From Lachnospiraceae bacterium (lineage in GTDB: Bacteria > Bacillota_A > Clostridia > Lachnospirales > Lachnospiraceae), in contig JAILCT010000192.1 in the NCBI GenBank assembly GCA_024690425.1, positions 1 to 30,852 of the forward strand: a DNA stretch of 30,852 nt. The letters are read 5' to 3'. Made by a program: the position numbers and the translations under genes. Under the pieces are notes generated by a model, which made no database searches, was not told the origin of the DNA, and worked only from the letters and a program-made list of their open reading frames with translations. Below are positions 1 through 7,685 of the stretch, in pieces (the stretch's first letter is position 1; each line of letters begins with the position of its first letter).

Positions 1-1
1 A

Positions 2-2239
2 TACGGAGCAATAAAGGCTGTATTCCGTTCATGGGATAACCCCAGGGCCAACGTATACAGGCGTGACAATGATATCCCTTATTCATGGGGAACAGCTGTA
101 AATGTTCAGTCAATGGCCTTCGGTAATATGGGCGATGACTGTGGAACGGGCGTTGCCTTTACCCGTGATCCCGCAACCGGCAACAAGGGACTTTTCGGAG
201 AATTCCTTACAAATGCACAGGGTGAGGACGTTGTTGCAGGCGTTCGTACACCCATGAAGATAGCCGAGATGGAGGAGAAGTTCCCCGAGGCGTTTGAACA
301 GTTCAAGGATGTATGTCACAAGCTTGAGAGCCACTACCGCGACATGCAGGATATGGAGTTCACGGTTGAGCACAACAAGCTCTACATGCTCCAGACCCGT
401 AACGGTAAGAGGACGGCTCAGGCAGCACTTAAGATAGCATGTGATCTTGTGGATGACGGAATGAGGACAGAGGAAGAGGCTGTTGCAATGATCGAGCCCC
501 GTAACCTTGATACCCTCCTTCATCCCCAGTTTGATGCGGCTGCAATAAAGGCTGCCACTCCTATCGGCAAGGGCCTTGGCGCTTCGCCCGGAGCTGCGTG
601 CGGTAAAGTCGTATTCACAGCCGATGATGCTGAAGAGTGGGCAGCAAGGGGTGAGAAGGTAGTTCTTGTACGTCTTGAGACATCACCGGAAGATATTACA
701 GGTATGAAGGCTGCACAGGGTATCCTGACTGTACGCGGCGGTATGACCAGCCACGCAGCGGTTGTTGCCCGGGGCATGGGTGAGTGCTGCGTATCCGGGT
801 GCGGTGATATCGCAATGGATGAGGCCAACAAGAAGTTTACGCTCGGTGGTGAGACCTTCACCGAAGGATCCGAGATAAGTATAGACGGAACAACAGGTAA
901 CATCTACAAGGGTATCATCCCTACGGTTGATGCCCAGATAGCAGGCGAGTTCGGAAGGGTTATGGCATGGGCTGACAAGTACCGTACCATGAAGGTCCGT
1001 ACCAATGCCGATACTCCGGCGGATGCCAAGAAGGCACGCGAGCTCGGTGCAGAAGGTATAGGTCTTTGCCGTACCGAGCATATGTTCTTTGAGGAGACGC
1101 GTATCGAGGCATTCCGTCAGATGATCTGCTCCGACTCGGTAAAGGAGAGAGAGGAAGCGCTTGATAAGATACTTCCCTACCAGCAGGGTGATTTTGAACA
1201 GATATATGAGGCGCTTGAAGGATGTCCCGTAACCATAAGGTTTCTTGATCCGCCCCTTCATGAATTCCTTCCTACCGAAGAGGCTGACATCATGAAGCTT
1301 GCGGCCAATACCGGGAAGAGCGTTGAGAAGATAAGGGAATATATCCAGTCACTCCATGAGTTTAACCCCATGATGGGACACAGGGGCTGTCGTCTTGCCG
1401 TTACGTATCCCGAGATCGCCAGGATGCAGACCAAGGCCGTTATAAGGGCTGCCATCAAGGTTTCGGGTGATCATCCGGACTGGAACTTAAAGCCTGAGAT
1501 CATGATACCTCTTATCTGTGACGTTAAAGAGTTTAAGATGATCAAGAAGATAGTTGTTGAGACGGCCGATGAGGAGATTAAGGCAGCAGGCGTTTCACTT
1601 GACTACGAAGTAGGTACAATGATCGAGATCCCGAGGGCATGCCTTACAGCCGATGAGATAGCCGGGGAAGCTGATTTCTTCTGCTTCGGTACCAACGATC
1701 TTACTCAGATGACGTTCGGCTTTTCGAGAGATGATTCCGGCAAGTTCCTTGAGAGCTATTATGACACCAAGATATTTGAAAACGATCCATTCGCAAGGCT
1801 TGATCAGAGCGGTGTGGGCAAGCTTATGGATATGTCAATTAAGCTCGGCAAGCCCGTTAATCCCAAGCTCCATGTAGGTATCTGCGGTGAGCATGGCGGC
1901 GATCCCACATCCATTGAGTTCTGTAATAAGATCGGTCTTGATTATGTGAGCTGTTCACCCTTCCGTGTACCGATCGCAAGGCTTGCAGCAGCTCAGGCCG
2001 CTATTGCGCAGAAGGCAGAGAAGTCATCCTGCGATGAGAAGTTTAAGGAAGCTAAGGACAGTGCCAAGGACTTCACCGACAAGGCTGTGGAGGTAGCAAA
2101 GGAAGTAGGTAAGGTTGTAGTCGAGGTGGGTACTGAAGTGGCCGGAGTCGCCAAGGAAGTTGCCAAGGCAGGTCTTGCGGGAGCTAAGGCCGGCTTCGAT
2201 GAGGCCAAGAAGACCTACAACGAGAATAAGAATAAATAA
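2..2239 (+). CDS. ppdK: Pyruvate phosphate dikinase, 5' end cut off by the window
   Basis: Interconverts ATP + Pi + pyruvate and AMP + PPi + phosphoenolpyruvate in the cytoplasm; in anaerobes it usually serves PPi-dependent glycolysis. The frame is open from base 2, and the first visible residues (YGAIKAVFRSWDNPRANVYR) already match the nucleotide-binding domain, so roughly the first 215 residues of a family protein of about 875 lie outside. The swivelling phosphohistidine domain is seen as GGMTSHAAVVARGMG, with the catalytic His at bases 752-754. The PEP/pyruvate barrel shows GLCRTEHMFF and the catalytic Cys in HVGICGEHGGDP (bases 1883-1885). The family normally ends near PIARLAAAQAAIAQ. Here about 75 more residues follow (from about base 2012), rich in Lys, Ala, Glu and Val with repeated KEV/AKE units and no hydrophobic core. 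This looks like a genuine in-frame extension, not a frameshift. The enzyme identity is certain; the tail's role is unknown. Confidence 0.97.
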   Translation, partial: YGAIKAVFRSWDNPRANVYRRDNDIPYSWGTAVNVQSMAFGNMGDDCGTGVAFTRDPATGNKGLFGEFLTNAQGEDVVAGVRTPMKIAEMEEKFPEAFEQFKDVCHKLESHYRDMQDMEFTVEHNKLYMLQTRNGKRTAQAALKIACDLVDDGMRTEEEAVAMIEPRNLDTLLHPQFDAAAIKAATPIGKGLGASPGAACGKVVFTADDAEEWAARGEKVVLVRLETSPEDITGMKAAQGILTVRGGMTSHAAVVARGMGECCVSGCGDIAMDEANKKFTLGGETFTEGSEISIDGTTGNIYKGIIPTVDAQIAGEFGRVMAWADKYRTMKVRTNADTPADAKKARELGAEGIGLCRTEHMFFEETRIEAFRQMICSDSVKEREEALDKILPYQQGDFEQIYEALEGCPVTIRFLDPPLHEFLPTEEADIMKLAANTGKSVEKIREYIQSLHEFNPMMGHRGCRLAVTYPEIARMQTKAVIRAAIKVSGDHPDWNLKPEIMIPLICDVKEFKMIKKIVVETADEEIKAAGVSLDYEVGTMIEIPRACLTADEIAGEADFFCFGTNDLTQMTFGFSRDDSGKFLESYYDTKIFENDPFARLDQSGVGKLMDMSIKLGKPVNPKLHVGICGEHGGDPTSIEFCNKIGLDYVSCSPFRVPIARLAAAQAAIAQKAEKSSCDEKFKEAKDSAKDFTDKAVEVAKEVGKVVVEVGTEVAGVAKEVAKAGLAGAKAGFDEAKKTYNENKNK

Positions 2240-2241
2240 AT

Positions 2242-2294
2242 GAAGACATGGGGACGGTTCTTGACGCGAAGCTAGTCCTTTAGGATTTGTCCTC
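2242..2294 (+). repeat. 53-bp dispersed repeat, copy A
   Basis: Begins three bases after the ppdK stop. It matches copy B (3879-3931) at 48 of 53 positions by hand alignment, in the same orientation. The core is GGGGACGGTTCT followed by GACGCGAAGCTAGTCC, and the ends (GAAGAC ... GTCCTC) are nearly inverted repeats. The GGGGACGGTTC core recurs inverted in the hairpin at 9974-10010. No open reading frame and no obvious target-site duplication are seen. Confidence 0.85.
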
Positions 2295-2312
2295 ATCGGA
2301 TATAAACAAATG

Positions 2313-2348
2313 CAACCCTGAAGTAGTAATACTTTGGGGTTGTTTCTT
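2313..2348 (+). terminator. Rho-independent terminator after ppdK
   Basis: CAACCC (2313-2318) pairs with GGGTTG (2337-2342). Two G-T wobbles and AAGTA/TACTT continue the stem to a GTAA loop, giving about 13 pairs. TTTCTT follows. It lies about 75 bases after the ppdK stop, so repeat copy A sits between gene and terminator. Confidence 0.8.
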
Positions 2349-2375
2349 GTCAGAAGTCATGCGTGTAAAGTAGTA

Positions 2376-2410
2376 TGACACTTTAGCTCAGAGCCAATGT
2401 GTCAGTTTTT
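2376..2410 (+). terminator. Second hairpin with T-run (tandem terminator or operator)
   Basis: TGACAC (2376-2381) pairs with GTGTCA (2399-2404). The stem continues with two mismatches to GCT/AGC around a CAG loop, and GTTTTT follows. Its place just before the trpB2 promoter fits a back-up terminator for readthrough from ppdK. Because TGACAC/GTGTCA is an inverted repeat next to that promoter, it could also be a repressor site. If transcription started upstream of it, it could act as an attenuator, but I see no convincing promoter there. Confidence 0.55.
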
Positions 2411-2412
2411 CG

Positions 2413-2441
2413 TTGCACCGCAATATATTAGTATGATAAAA
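2413..2441 (+). promoter_or_regulatory. Probable sigma-A promoter of trpB2
   Basis: A -35-like TTGCAC (2413-2418) is followed after 16 bases by GATAAA (2435-2440) in an AT-rich stretch. The predicted start is near 2448, giving a leader of about 55 bases. The leader is too short for a T-box, and I see no tryptophan-codon leader peptide in it. Confidence 0.5.
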
Positions 2442-2501
2442 TATGCAAGTGTGCAGCAGTAATGCACGAAACAGGATAATTAAACGCAAGGAGGAAGAAA
2501 A

Positions 2502-3872
2502 ATGGCACAAGAAATACCTTATAAGATATATTTGGATGAGAAGGATATTCCTTCATCCTGGTACAACATGCGAGCTGACATGAAGAACAAGCCTGCGCCC
2601 CTTCTTAACCCCGGAACGGGACAGCCCATGACGGCTGCTGAGCTTGAAGGAGTGTTCTGTAAGGAGCTGGTAGCTCAGGAATTAAATGAGAATGACGCAT
2701 ATATCCCGATACCTCAGGATATCAGGGACTTCTATAAGATGTACAGGCCGTCACCCCTTGTAAGGGCTTACTGCCTTGAGAAGAAGCTCGATACACCCGC
2801 AAAGATCTATTATAAGTTCGAGGGTAACAACACATCGGGAAGCCACAAGCTTAATTCGGCTATCGCACAGGCTTACTATGCTAAGAAGCAGGGCCTTAAG
2901 GGCGTTACGACGGAGACCGGAGCAGGCCAGTGGGGTACTGCCCTGTCAATGGCTTGTGCCTACTTTGACCTTGACTGCAAGGTTTACATGGTTAAGGTTT
3001 CATACGAACAGAAGCCCTTCAGGCGCGAAGTGATGAGGACTTACGGTGCCTCCGTTACTCCCTCGCCTTCAGATACGACTGAAGTAGGAAGGAAGATCCT
3101 TGCAGCTCATCCCGGAACTACAGGTTCTCTTGGATGTGCCATATCTGAGGCCGTTGAGGTTGCAACTCATAATGAAGGCTATAGATACGTTCTCGGAAGT
3201 GTTCTTAACCAGGTTCTTCTTCACCAATCGGTTATCGGTCTTGAGGCCAAGGCTGCATTTGACAAGATCGGTGTTAAGCCTGATATGATCATAGGCTGTG
3301 CGGGCGGCGGGTCCAATCTCGGAGGTCTTATAGCTCCCTTCATGGGTGAGAAGCTCCGCGGTGAGGCTGACTATGAAGTTATTGCAGTAGAGCCGGCGTC
3401 ATGTCCTTCGTTTACAAGAGGTACGTATGCATATGACTTCTGCGACACCGGAATGATATGTCCTCTTGCCAAGATGTATACGCTTGGAAGTGACTTTATC
3501 CCTGCACCCAATCATGCGGGAGGACTCAGGTTCCACGGAATGAGTTCTACTCTGTCACAGCTTTATCATGACGGATATATGAAGGCTACGACCGTTAAGC
3601 AGACGGAAGTATTCGAAGCTGCTGAGTATTTTGCAAGAGTTGAGGGTATCCTTCCTGCACCCGAGAGCTCACATGCCATCAGGGTTGCCATAGATGAGGC
3701 TAAGAAGTGTAAGGAGACAGGCGAGGAGAAGACGATCCTCTTCGGACTTACCGGAACCGGTTACTTTGACCTTGTTGCTTATGAGAAGTACAACAATGGT
3801 GAGATGAGCGATTATATCCCTACGGATGCCGAGCTTGCCGAGAGCATCGCAAAACTGCCCAAGGTGGAATAG
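2502..3872 (+). CDS. trpB: Stand-alone tryptophan synthase beta-like PLP enzyme (TrpB2 type)
   Basis: A fold-type II PLP enzyme of 456 residues, longer than canonical TrpB (about 400) because of the N-terminal extension typical of the TrpB2 subfamily. TrpB2 members condense indole with serine, commonly without a TrpA partner. The PLP-binding lysine is K116 in NTSGSHKLNSA. The catalytic-loop motif TTETGAGQWG gives Glu138, and the cofactor phosphate cup GCAGGGSNLGG lies near residue 265. The start is fixed by AAGGAGG at 2488-2494, seven bases before the ATG. No trpA or other trp gene is nearby, so indole salvage or a related serine-dependent reaction is more likely than a role in a trp operon. 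It forms a single-gene unit with its own promoter. The two 53-bp repeats lie on either side in direct orientation. Subfamily assignment is from motifs and length only. Confidence 0.92.
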   Translation: MAQEIPYKIYLDEKDIPSSWYNMRADMKNKPAPLLNPGTGQPMTAAELEGVFCKELVAQELNENDAYIPIPQDIRDFYKMYRPSPLVRAYCLEKKLDTPAKIYYKFEGNNTSGSHKLNSAIAQAYYAKKQGLKGVTTETGAGQWGTALSMACAYFDLDCKVYMVKVSYEQKPFRREVMRTYGASVTPSPSDTTEVGRKILAAHPGTTGSLGCAISEAVEVATHNEGYRYVLGSVLNQVLLHQSVIGLEAKAAFDKIGVKPDMIIGCAGGGSNLGGLIAPFMGEKLRGEADYEVIAVEPASCPSFTRGTYAYDFCDTGMICPLAKMYTLGSDFIPAPNHAGGLRFHGMSSTLSQLYHDGYMKATTVKQTEVFEAAEYFARVEGILPAPESSHAIRVAIDEAKKCKETGEEKTILFGLTGTGYFDLVAYEKYNNGEMSDYIPTDAELAESIAKLPKVE

Positions 3873-3878
3873 GCGTGG

Positions 3879-3931
3879 GAAGACGCGGGGACGGTTCTCG
3901 ACGCGAAGCTAGTCCTTTAGGATGTGTCTTC
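3879..3931 (+). repeat. 53-bp dispersed repeat, copy B
   Basis: Lies six bases after the trpB2 stop and is a direct repeat of copy A (2242-2294), with five differences. Here the ends GAAGAC and GTCTTC are a perfect 6-bp inverted pair. The internal TCCTTTAGGA can form a small hairpin. Copies A and B therefore bracket trpB2 and its promoter. Confidence 0.85.
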
Positions 3932-3956
3932 AAATAAATAATCATGAAAATTTGAA

Positions 3957-3986
3957 CATAGGGCTTGCAATATCGCAGGCCCTATG
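3957..3986 (+). repeat. Inverted repeat overlapping the metal-efflux promoter
   Basis: CATAGGGC (3957-3964) and GCCCTATG (3979-3986) are perfect 8-bp complements, with an inner TGC/GCA pair. The hairpin could end trpB2 transcription, although only CTATTAT follows it. It covers the -35 box and spacer of the next promoter, so it could also be a protein-binding site. Confidence 0.55.
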
Positions 3987-3993
3987 CTATTAT
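3965..3993 (+). promoter_or_regulatory. Promoter of the metal-efflux unit
   Basis: TTGCAA (3965-3970), a 17-bp spacer, then TATTAT (3988-3993) with an extended -10 TGC directly in front. The predicted start is near 4000, inside the operator-like palindrome that follows. This is among the best promoter matches in the window. Confidence 0.7.
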
Positions 3994-3997
3994 CAAC

Positions 3998-4021
3998 GTA
4001 TGAACAATCATTCAAATGTTC
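3998..4021 (+). promoter_or_regulatory. ArsR/SmtB-family operator-like palindrome
   Basis: TGAACAATCATTCA (4001-4014) has the TGAA-N6-TTCA core typical of operators bound by ArsR/SmtB metal sensors (CzrA, CadC, SmtB, ZiaR). It falls on the predicted transcription start of a gene pair for metal handling, the usual place for such a repressor site. A further GTTC half-site follows at 4018-4021. No ArsR-type gene is in the window, so the repressor would be encoded elsewhere. Confidence 0.6.
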
Positions 4022-4045
4022 AATTAAATCCAGGAGGAAATGAAA

Positions 4046-4264
4046 ATGAAGAAAAAGTTCAAGCTTGAGGACCTTGATTGTGCGAACTGCGCGGCCAAGA
4101 TGGAGGCAGCCATTAAGGAGATCCCGGGAGTTATCAATGCATCGGTTAACTTTCTTGCCCAGAAGATGATGATAGAGGCGGATGACGACCAATTTGATGC
4201 GATCGTTGATAAGGCAGTTAAGTGTATAGCAAATGTTGAACCTGATTGCAAGGTGATTTTGTAG
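4046..4264 (+). CDS. Small heavy-metal-associated (HMA) domain protein
   Basis: A 72-residue cytoplasmic protein made of a single ferredoxin-like HMA domain. The metal-binding motif is LDCANCAAKME (C12 and C15). These proteins carry soft metals such as Zn, Cd or Cu to P-type ATPases, or act as their detached N-terminal domain. The next gene is a P1B ATPase that lacks its own N-terminal HMA domain, so this is probably the split-off partner. AGGAGG at 4032-4037 gives 8-base spacing to the ATG at 4046. An in-frame ATG at 4040 is only 2 bases from the same site and is less likely; it would add Met-Lys. The gap to the ATPase gene is 30 bases, and the two are probably co-transcribed from the promoter at 3965-3993. 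Confidence 0.88.
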   Translation: MKKKFKLEDLDCANCAAKMEAAIKEIPGVINASVNFLAQKMMIEADDDQFDAIVDKAVKCIANVEPDCKVIL

Positions 4265-4294
4265 GAAGAAATTGGGATTTCAAAAGGAAATGAT

Positions 4295-6199
4295 ATGACT
4301 AAAAAGCAGAAGATATCATTGATAAGGATCATAATAACGGCGGTAATATTCTTTCCGTTACTGATAGCGGAGCATACGGGTAAGATGGAAGGTCTTCCCG
4401 GATGGGCAGTGCTTATCATCTTCCTGATCCCTTACGGGATAATAGGGTATGACGTGGTTAAAAGAGCACTCGTGAATATTTCCCACGGGCAGGTATTTGA
4501 TGAGAATTTCCTTATGATGGTTGCAACCTTCGGAGCCATAGCGGTCGGGGAATATTCGGAATCCGTTGCCGTTATGCTCTTTTACCAGGTTGGTGAACTT
4601 TTCCAGTCCTATGCCGTGGGTAAGAGCAGGCAGTCGATATCGGCCATGATGGATATGGCGCCCGAGTACGCCAATCTTGAGACTGAAGAAGGACTTAAGG
4701 AAGTTGATCCTGATGATGTTGAGATCGGAAGCATAATAGTCATCAAGCCGGGCGAAAAGGTACCCCTTGACGGGACTGTGATCGAAGGCGAATCAATGCT
4801 TGATACATCTGCCCTTACCGGGGAGTCGGTACCAAGAAGGATCAGGGAAGGCGAGGAGATTTACAGCGGATGCATTAACGGAAACGGGACCATCCGTGTA
4901 AGGACCACTAAGGAATTCGACGATTCCACCGTTGCGAAGATCCTTGAACTTGTTGAGAACGCAAGTGATAAAAAGGCAAAGGTTGAGAACTTTATAACAA
5001 GGTTTGCAAGATACTATACACCTGTTGTGACTTTTTCTGCAGTGGCACTGGCCGTATTTGGGCCTGTTATATCAAGAGGAGGCTTAAAGTCAGTATCAAC
5101 ATGGCTCCTCAGAGCATGTACGTTTCTTGTAGTATCCTGTCCGTGCGCCCTTGTGATCTCGGTCCCCCTTGGCTTTTTTGGAGGGATAGGGGCCGCATCA
5201 AGGAAGGGTATCCTTGTCAAGGGTTCCAACTATCTTGAACTTGTATCAAGGGTTGATACGGTTGTCTTTGACAAGACAGGAACACTGACCAAGGGCGAGT
5301 TCAAGGTCAGCAGGATCATAGCGGCAGACGGGAACAGTGATGAAGACCGGGAGCATGTTCTTGATATAGCAGCCCATGCAGAATCATATTCAACCCATCC
5401 CATAGCGATGTCGATACTTGCAGCCTATGAAGAGAGAGGTAAGAACCTTGATTCATCCCGTGTGGAGAATGCCCACGAGGATGCCGGACTGGGAGTGGAT
5501 GTCAGGGTTGACGGACATGAGGTTACGATAGGCAACGGGAAGCATCTTGAGAAACACGGCATTAAATACGAAGCCTGTGATGAGAACGGCACGATAGTAT
5601 ATGTTGCTGCTGACGGTAAGTATATCGGAGCTGTAGTGATATCGGATACGATCAAGGAAGGCGTTGGAGATGCCATATCCGGCATGAAAAAAGCAGGTGT
5701 GGATAAGTGCGTGATGCTGACGGGCGACAGAAGGGTTGCGGCCGAGTACACAGCGAAGGACCTTAAGATAGACGACTTTTACTCGGATCTTCTTCCGCAG
5801 GATAAGGTAACAAAGGTAGAGGAACTTCTTAAAAAAGAGCAGGAAGGCAGGTATCTTGCCTTTGTGGGTGACGGAATAAACGATGCACCTGTACTTGCCA
5901 GGGCTGATGTGGGTATCGCAATGGGCGGAGTGGGTTCCGATGCTGCCATAGAAGCAGCAGATATAGTCCTTATGGATGATGACTTAAGAAAGATCGCATC
6001 CGTTATAAGGATATCAAGGAAGACCCTTGGCATTGTTAAGCAGAATATAGTGTTTGCATTGTCGGTCAAGGTACTGGTCCTTATACTGAGTGCATTCGGT
6101 ATTGCAAATATGTGGGCGGCTGTATTTGCGGATGTCGGAGTGGCCGTTCTTGCCATACTGAACTCCATGAGGACAATGGGTCCGGATATCTCAAAATAA
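4295..6199 (+). CDS. cadA: P1B-type heavy-metal (Zn/Cd/Pb) efflux ATPase
   Basis: A membrane pump of 634 residues that exports divalent soft metals using ATP. Visible parts in order: N-terminal membrane helices (residues 9-55 and 71-100); actuator loop TGES (175-178); metal-site motif SCPCALV (CPC at 282-284); phosphorylation site DKTGTLTKGE (D326); HP motif STHPIA (H368-P369); hinge GDGINDAP (525-532). In the last two helices K592 and D613 match the Zn/Cd/Pb (P1B-2) subgroup rather than the Cu pumps. No CxxC or His-rich N-terminal metal domain is present; the upstream 72-residue HMA protein probably supplies it. AAAGGAA precedes the ATG. Substrate choice among Zn, Cd and Pb cannot be told from sequence; zntA is an equally fair name. 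Confidence 0.95.
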   Translation: MTKKQKISLIRIIITAVIFFPLLIAEHTGKMEGLPGWAVLIIFLIPYGIIGYDVVKRALVNISHGQVFDENFLMMVATFGAIAVGEYSESVAVMLFYQVGELFQSYAVGKSRQSISAMMDMAPEYANLETEEGLKEVDPDDVEIGSIIVIKPGEKVPLDGTVIEGESMLDTSALTGESVPRRIREGEEIYSGCINGNGTIRVRTTKEFDDSTVAKILELVENASDKKAKVENFITRFARYYTPVVTFSAVALAVFGPVISRGGLKSVSTWLLRACTFLVVSCPCALVISVPLGFFGGIGAASRKGILVKGSNYLELVSRVDTVVFDKTGTLTKGEFKVSRIIAADGNSDEDREHVLDIAAHAESYSTHPIAMSILAAYEERGKNLDSSRVENAHEDAGLGVDVRVDGHEVTIGNGKHLEKHGIKYEACDENGTIVYVAADGKYIGAVVISDTIKEGVGDAISGMKKAGVDKCVMLTGDRRVAAEYTAKDLKIDDFYSDLLPQDKVTKVEELLKKEQEGRYLAFVGDGINDAPVLARADVGIAMGGVGSDAAIEAADIVLMDDDLRKIASVIRISRKTLGIVKQNIVFALSVKVLVLILSAFGIANMWAAVFADVGVAVLAILNSMRTMGPDISK

Positions 6200-6217
6200 G
6201 GCTTATTGTGGCCTTTT
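6198..6217 (+). terminator. Weak terminator-like hairpin after the ATPase gene
   Basis: AAGGC (6198-6202) pairs with GCCTT (6211-6215) around an 8-base loop, and TTTT spans 6214-6217. The stem is short and starts inside the stop codon, so termination may be partial. Confidence 0.35.
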
Positions 6218-6228
6218 CCCCGAATAAG

Positions 6229-6237
6229 TGATATAAT
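6229..6237 (+). promoter_or_regulatory. Extended -10 promoter of the glycan-initiation genes
   Basis: TGATATAAT combines TATAAT (6232-6237) with an extended -10 TG. No convincing -35 box is present. The predicted start near 6244 leaves a leader of about 25 bases with AGGGGAG before the ATG at 6269. The same nine-base string recurs at 25200-25208 and, on the minus strand, at 27172-27180. Confidence 0.6.
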
Positions 6238-6268
6238 TCTACTCAAGTATATTTAGGGGAGAATCGTA

Positions 6269-7684
6269 ATGTTTCAACGCAGATCAAACCTTCAGGACAT
6301 ATTCCTGCTGTTTGTTGATTCGATATGTGTTACCATAGGTCTCATTATCGCTAATTATTTAAGACACAGATCACTTTTCGGTATGCCCAGAGCGGACATG
6401 AATTTCTCGATGCTTTGGGCTATGTGTATTGGTGTTTTTCTCATATGCAATCTGATGTTTCGGATCAACAGGGAATTCTATATCAGGGGTCCCCTTCATG
6501 AGATGGTCGTGGTTTTTGTCAACAACCTTCTCATCTTCGTCGGAGTTACGGTAATACTGTATTTCCTGAAGCGAAGCGAATCATCATCCCGAGGGATGCT
6601 GATCCTTTTCATAGTTGTTGATACTGTCCTTATGACTCTTGTTCACCAGGTCATAAAGCTCCTTCTTCCGGGAATGTATCAAAGGTTTATGGACCGGACC
6701 AGGATGCTGCTTGTTGCGGATTCCGCCCTTGCAGCCACGGCAGTTGAAGATGTTAAGGGCTATGCTGATTTTTCCCAGGAGCTTATCGGAATGGTTATCC
6801 CGGATAAGCCTGATATTAAGGAGTTTGCCGGGGTTCCGGTCGTTACGGATATAGACAATCTTACCGAGTATTGTAAGAATGAATCCCTCGATGAGGTTAT
6901 AATTGCCGTTGATGAGCACGGCAGTAATCCGAATGATAAGATCATCAGAGTCATGGAAGACATCGCCCAGATGGGAATGATCATACACTACAGGATCTCT
7001 TTGCCGGATCTTAACGGGGCAAGGCATAAGATACTGCAGAAGAGAGGCAACATGTACACGGTGACTTATGCCAACCAGATAACTTCGATGGGGCAGGTCG
7101 CCGTAAAACGTGTCATGGATCTTGTGGGAGGTCTTATAGGCTGCATCATAACAGCGGTCCTGTTTGTGATATTCGGCCCCATTATAAAGCTCCAGTCACC
7201 GGGTCCGGTTCTGTTTACACAGAAGAGGGTTGGAAGGAACGGCCGGGTATTCAATATGTATAAGTTCAGGTCGATGTATGACGATGCCGAGAAGCGTAAG
7301 GCCGATCTTCTTGATAAGAATGAGATGAACGGACTTATGTTCAAGATAGACAATGATCCCAGGATCACACCTGTCGGAAGGTTTCTGCGCAGGACTTCCC
7401 TGGATGAATTTCCGCAGTTTTACAACATTCTGAAAGGGGACATGTCACTTGTGGGAACCAGACCGCCCACAGTGGATGAATTCAATGAATACAGTTATTA
7501 TCATAAGAAGCGCTTAAGCTTCAGACCGGGCCTTACGGGTATGTGGCAGGTTAGCGGAAGAAATGACATAACCGATTTTGATGAGATCGTAAGGCTGGAT
7601 GTTGAATATATTGATAACTGGAATCTTATGCTTGATATAAAGATCCTCCTTAAGACATTGGGTGTGATATTTAAAGGTAAATAA
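6269..7684 (+). CDS. Undecaprenyl-phosphate sugar phosphotransferase (polyprenyl glycosylphosphotransferase)
   Basis: Starts a surface polysaccharide by moving a sugar-1-phosphate from a nucleotide sugar onto undecaprenyl phosphate at the inner face of the membrane. The 471-residue protein has the full WbaP/CpsE-like layout. Four N-terminal membrane helices lie near residues 10-30, 47-65, 80-100 and 110-132. A Rossmann-like CoA-binding region follows (about 145-250), then a re-entrant membrane helix (285-308). The catalytic bacterial sugar transferase domain runs to the end, with SPGPVLFTQKRVGRNG, MYKFRSM, RRTSLDEFPQFYNIL, SLVGTRPP and RPGLTGMWQVSGR. The donor sugar cannot be told from sequence. 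The stop is one base before the next ATG, so the two genes are co-transcribed and probably translationally coupled. Confidence 0.95.
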   Translation: MFQRRSNLQDIFLLFVDSICVTIGLIIANYLRHRSLFGMPRADMNFSMLWAMCIGVFLICNLMFRINREFYIRGPLHEMVVVFVNNLLIFVGVTVILYFLKRSESSSRGMLILFIVVDTVLMTLVHQVIKLLLPGMYQRFMDRTRMLLVADSALAATAVEDVKGYADFSQELIGMVIPDKPDIKEFAGVPVVTDIDNLTEYCKNESLDEVIIAVDEHGSNPNDKIIRVMEDIAQMGMIIHYRISLPDLNGARHKILQKRGNMYTVTYANQITSMGQVAVKRVMDLVGGLIGCIITAVLFVIFGPIIKLQSPGPVLFTQKRVGRNGRVFNMYKFRSMYDDAEKRKADLLDKNEMNGLMFKIDNDPRITPVGRFLRRTSLDEFPQFYNILKGDMSLVGTRPPTVDEFNEYSYYHKKRLSFRPGLTGMWQVSGRNDITDFDEIVRLDVEYIDNWNLMLDIKILLKTLGVIFKGK

Positions 7685-7685
7685 C

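Noticed and set aside
683..1261. 192-codon minus-strand reading frame inside ppdK
   Set aside because: It is antisense to a strongly conserved part of the enzyme, has no ribosome binding site and shows no family resemblance.
2295..2501. T-box or tryptophan leader upstream of trpB2
   Set aside because: The leader after the likely promoter is about 55 bases, with no T-box consensus and no Trp-rich short frame.
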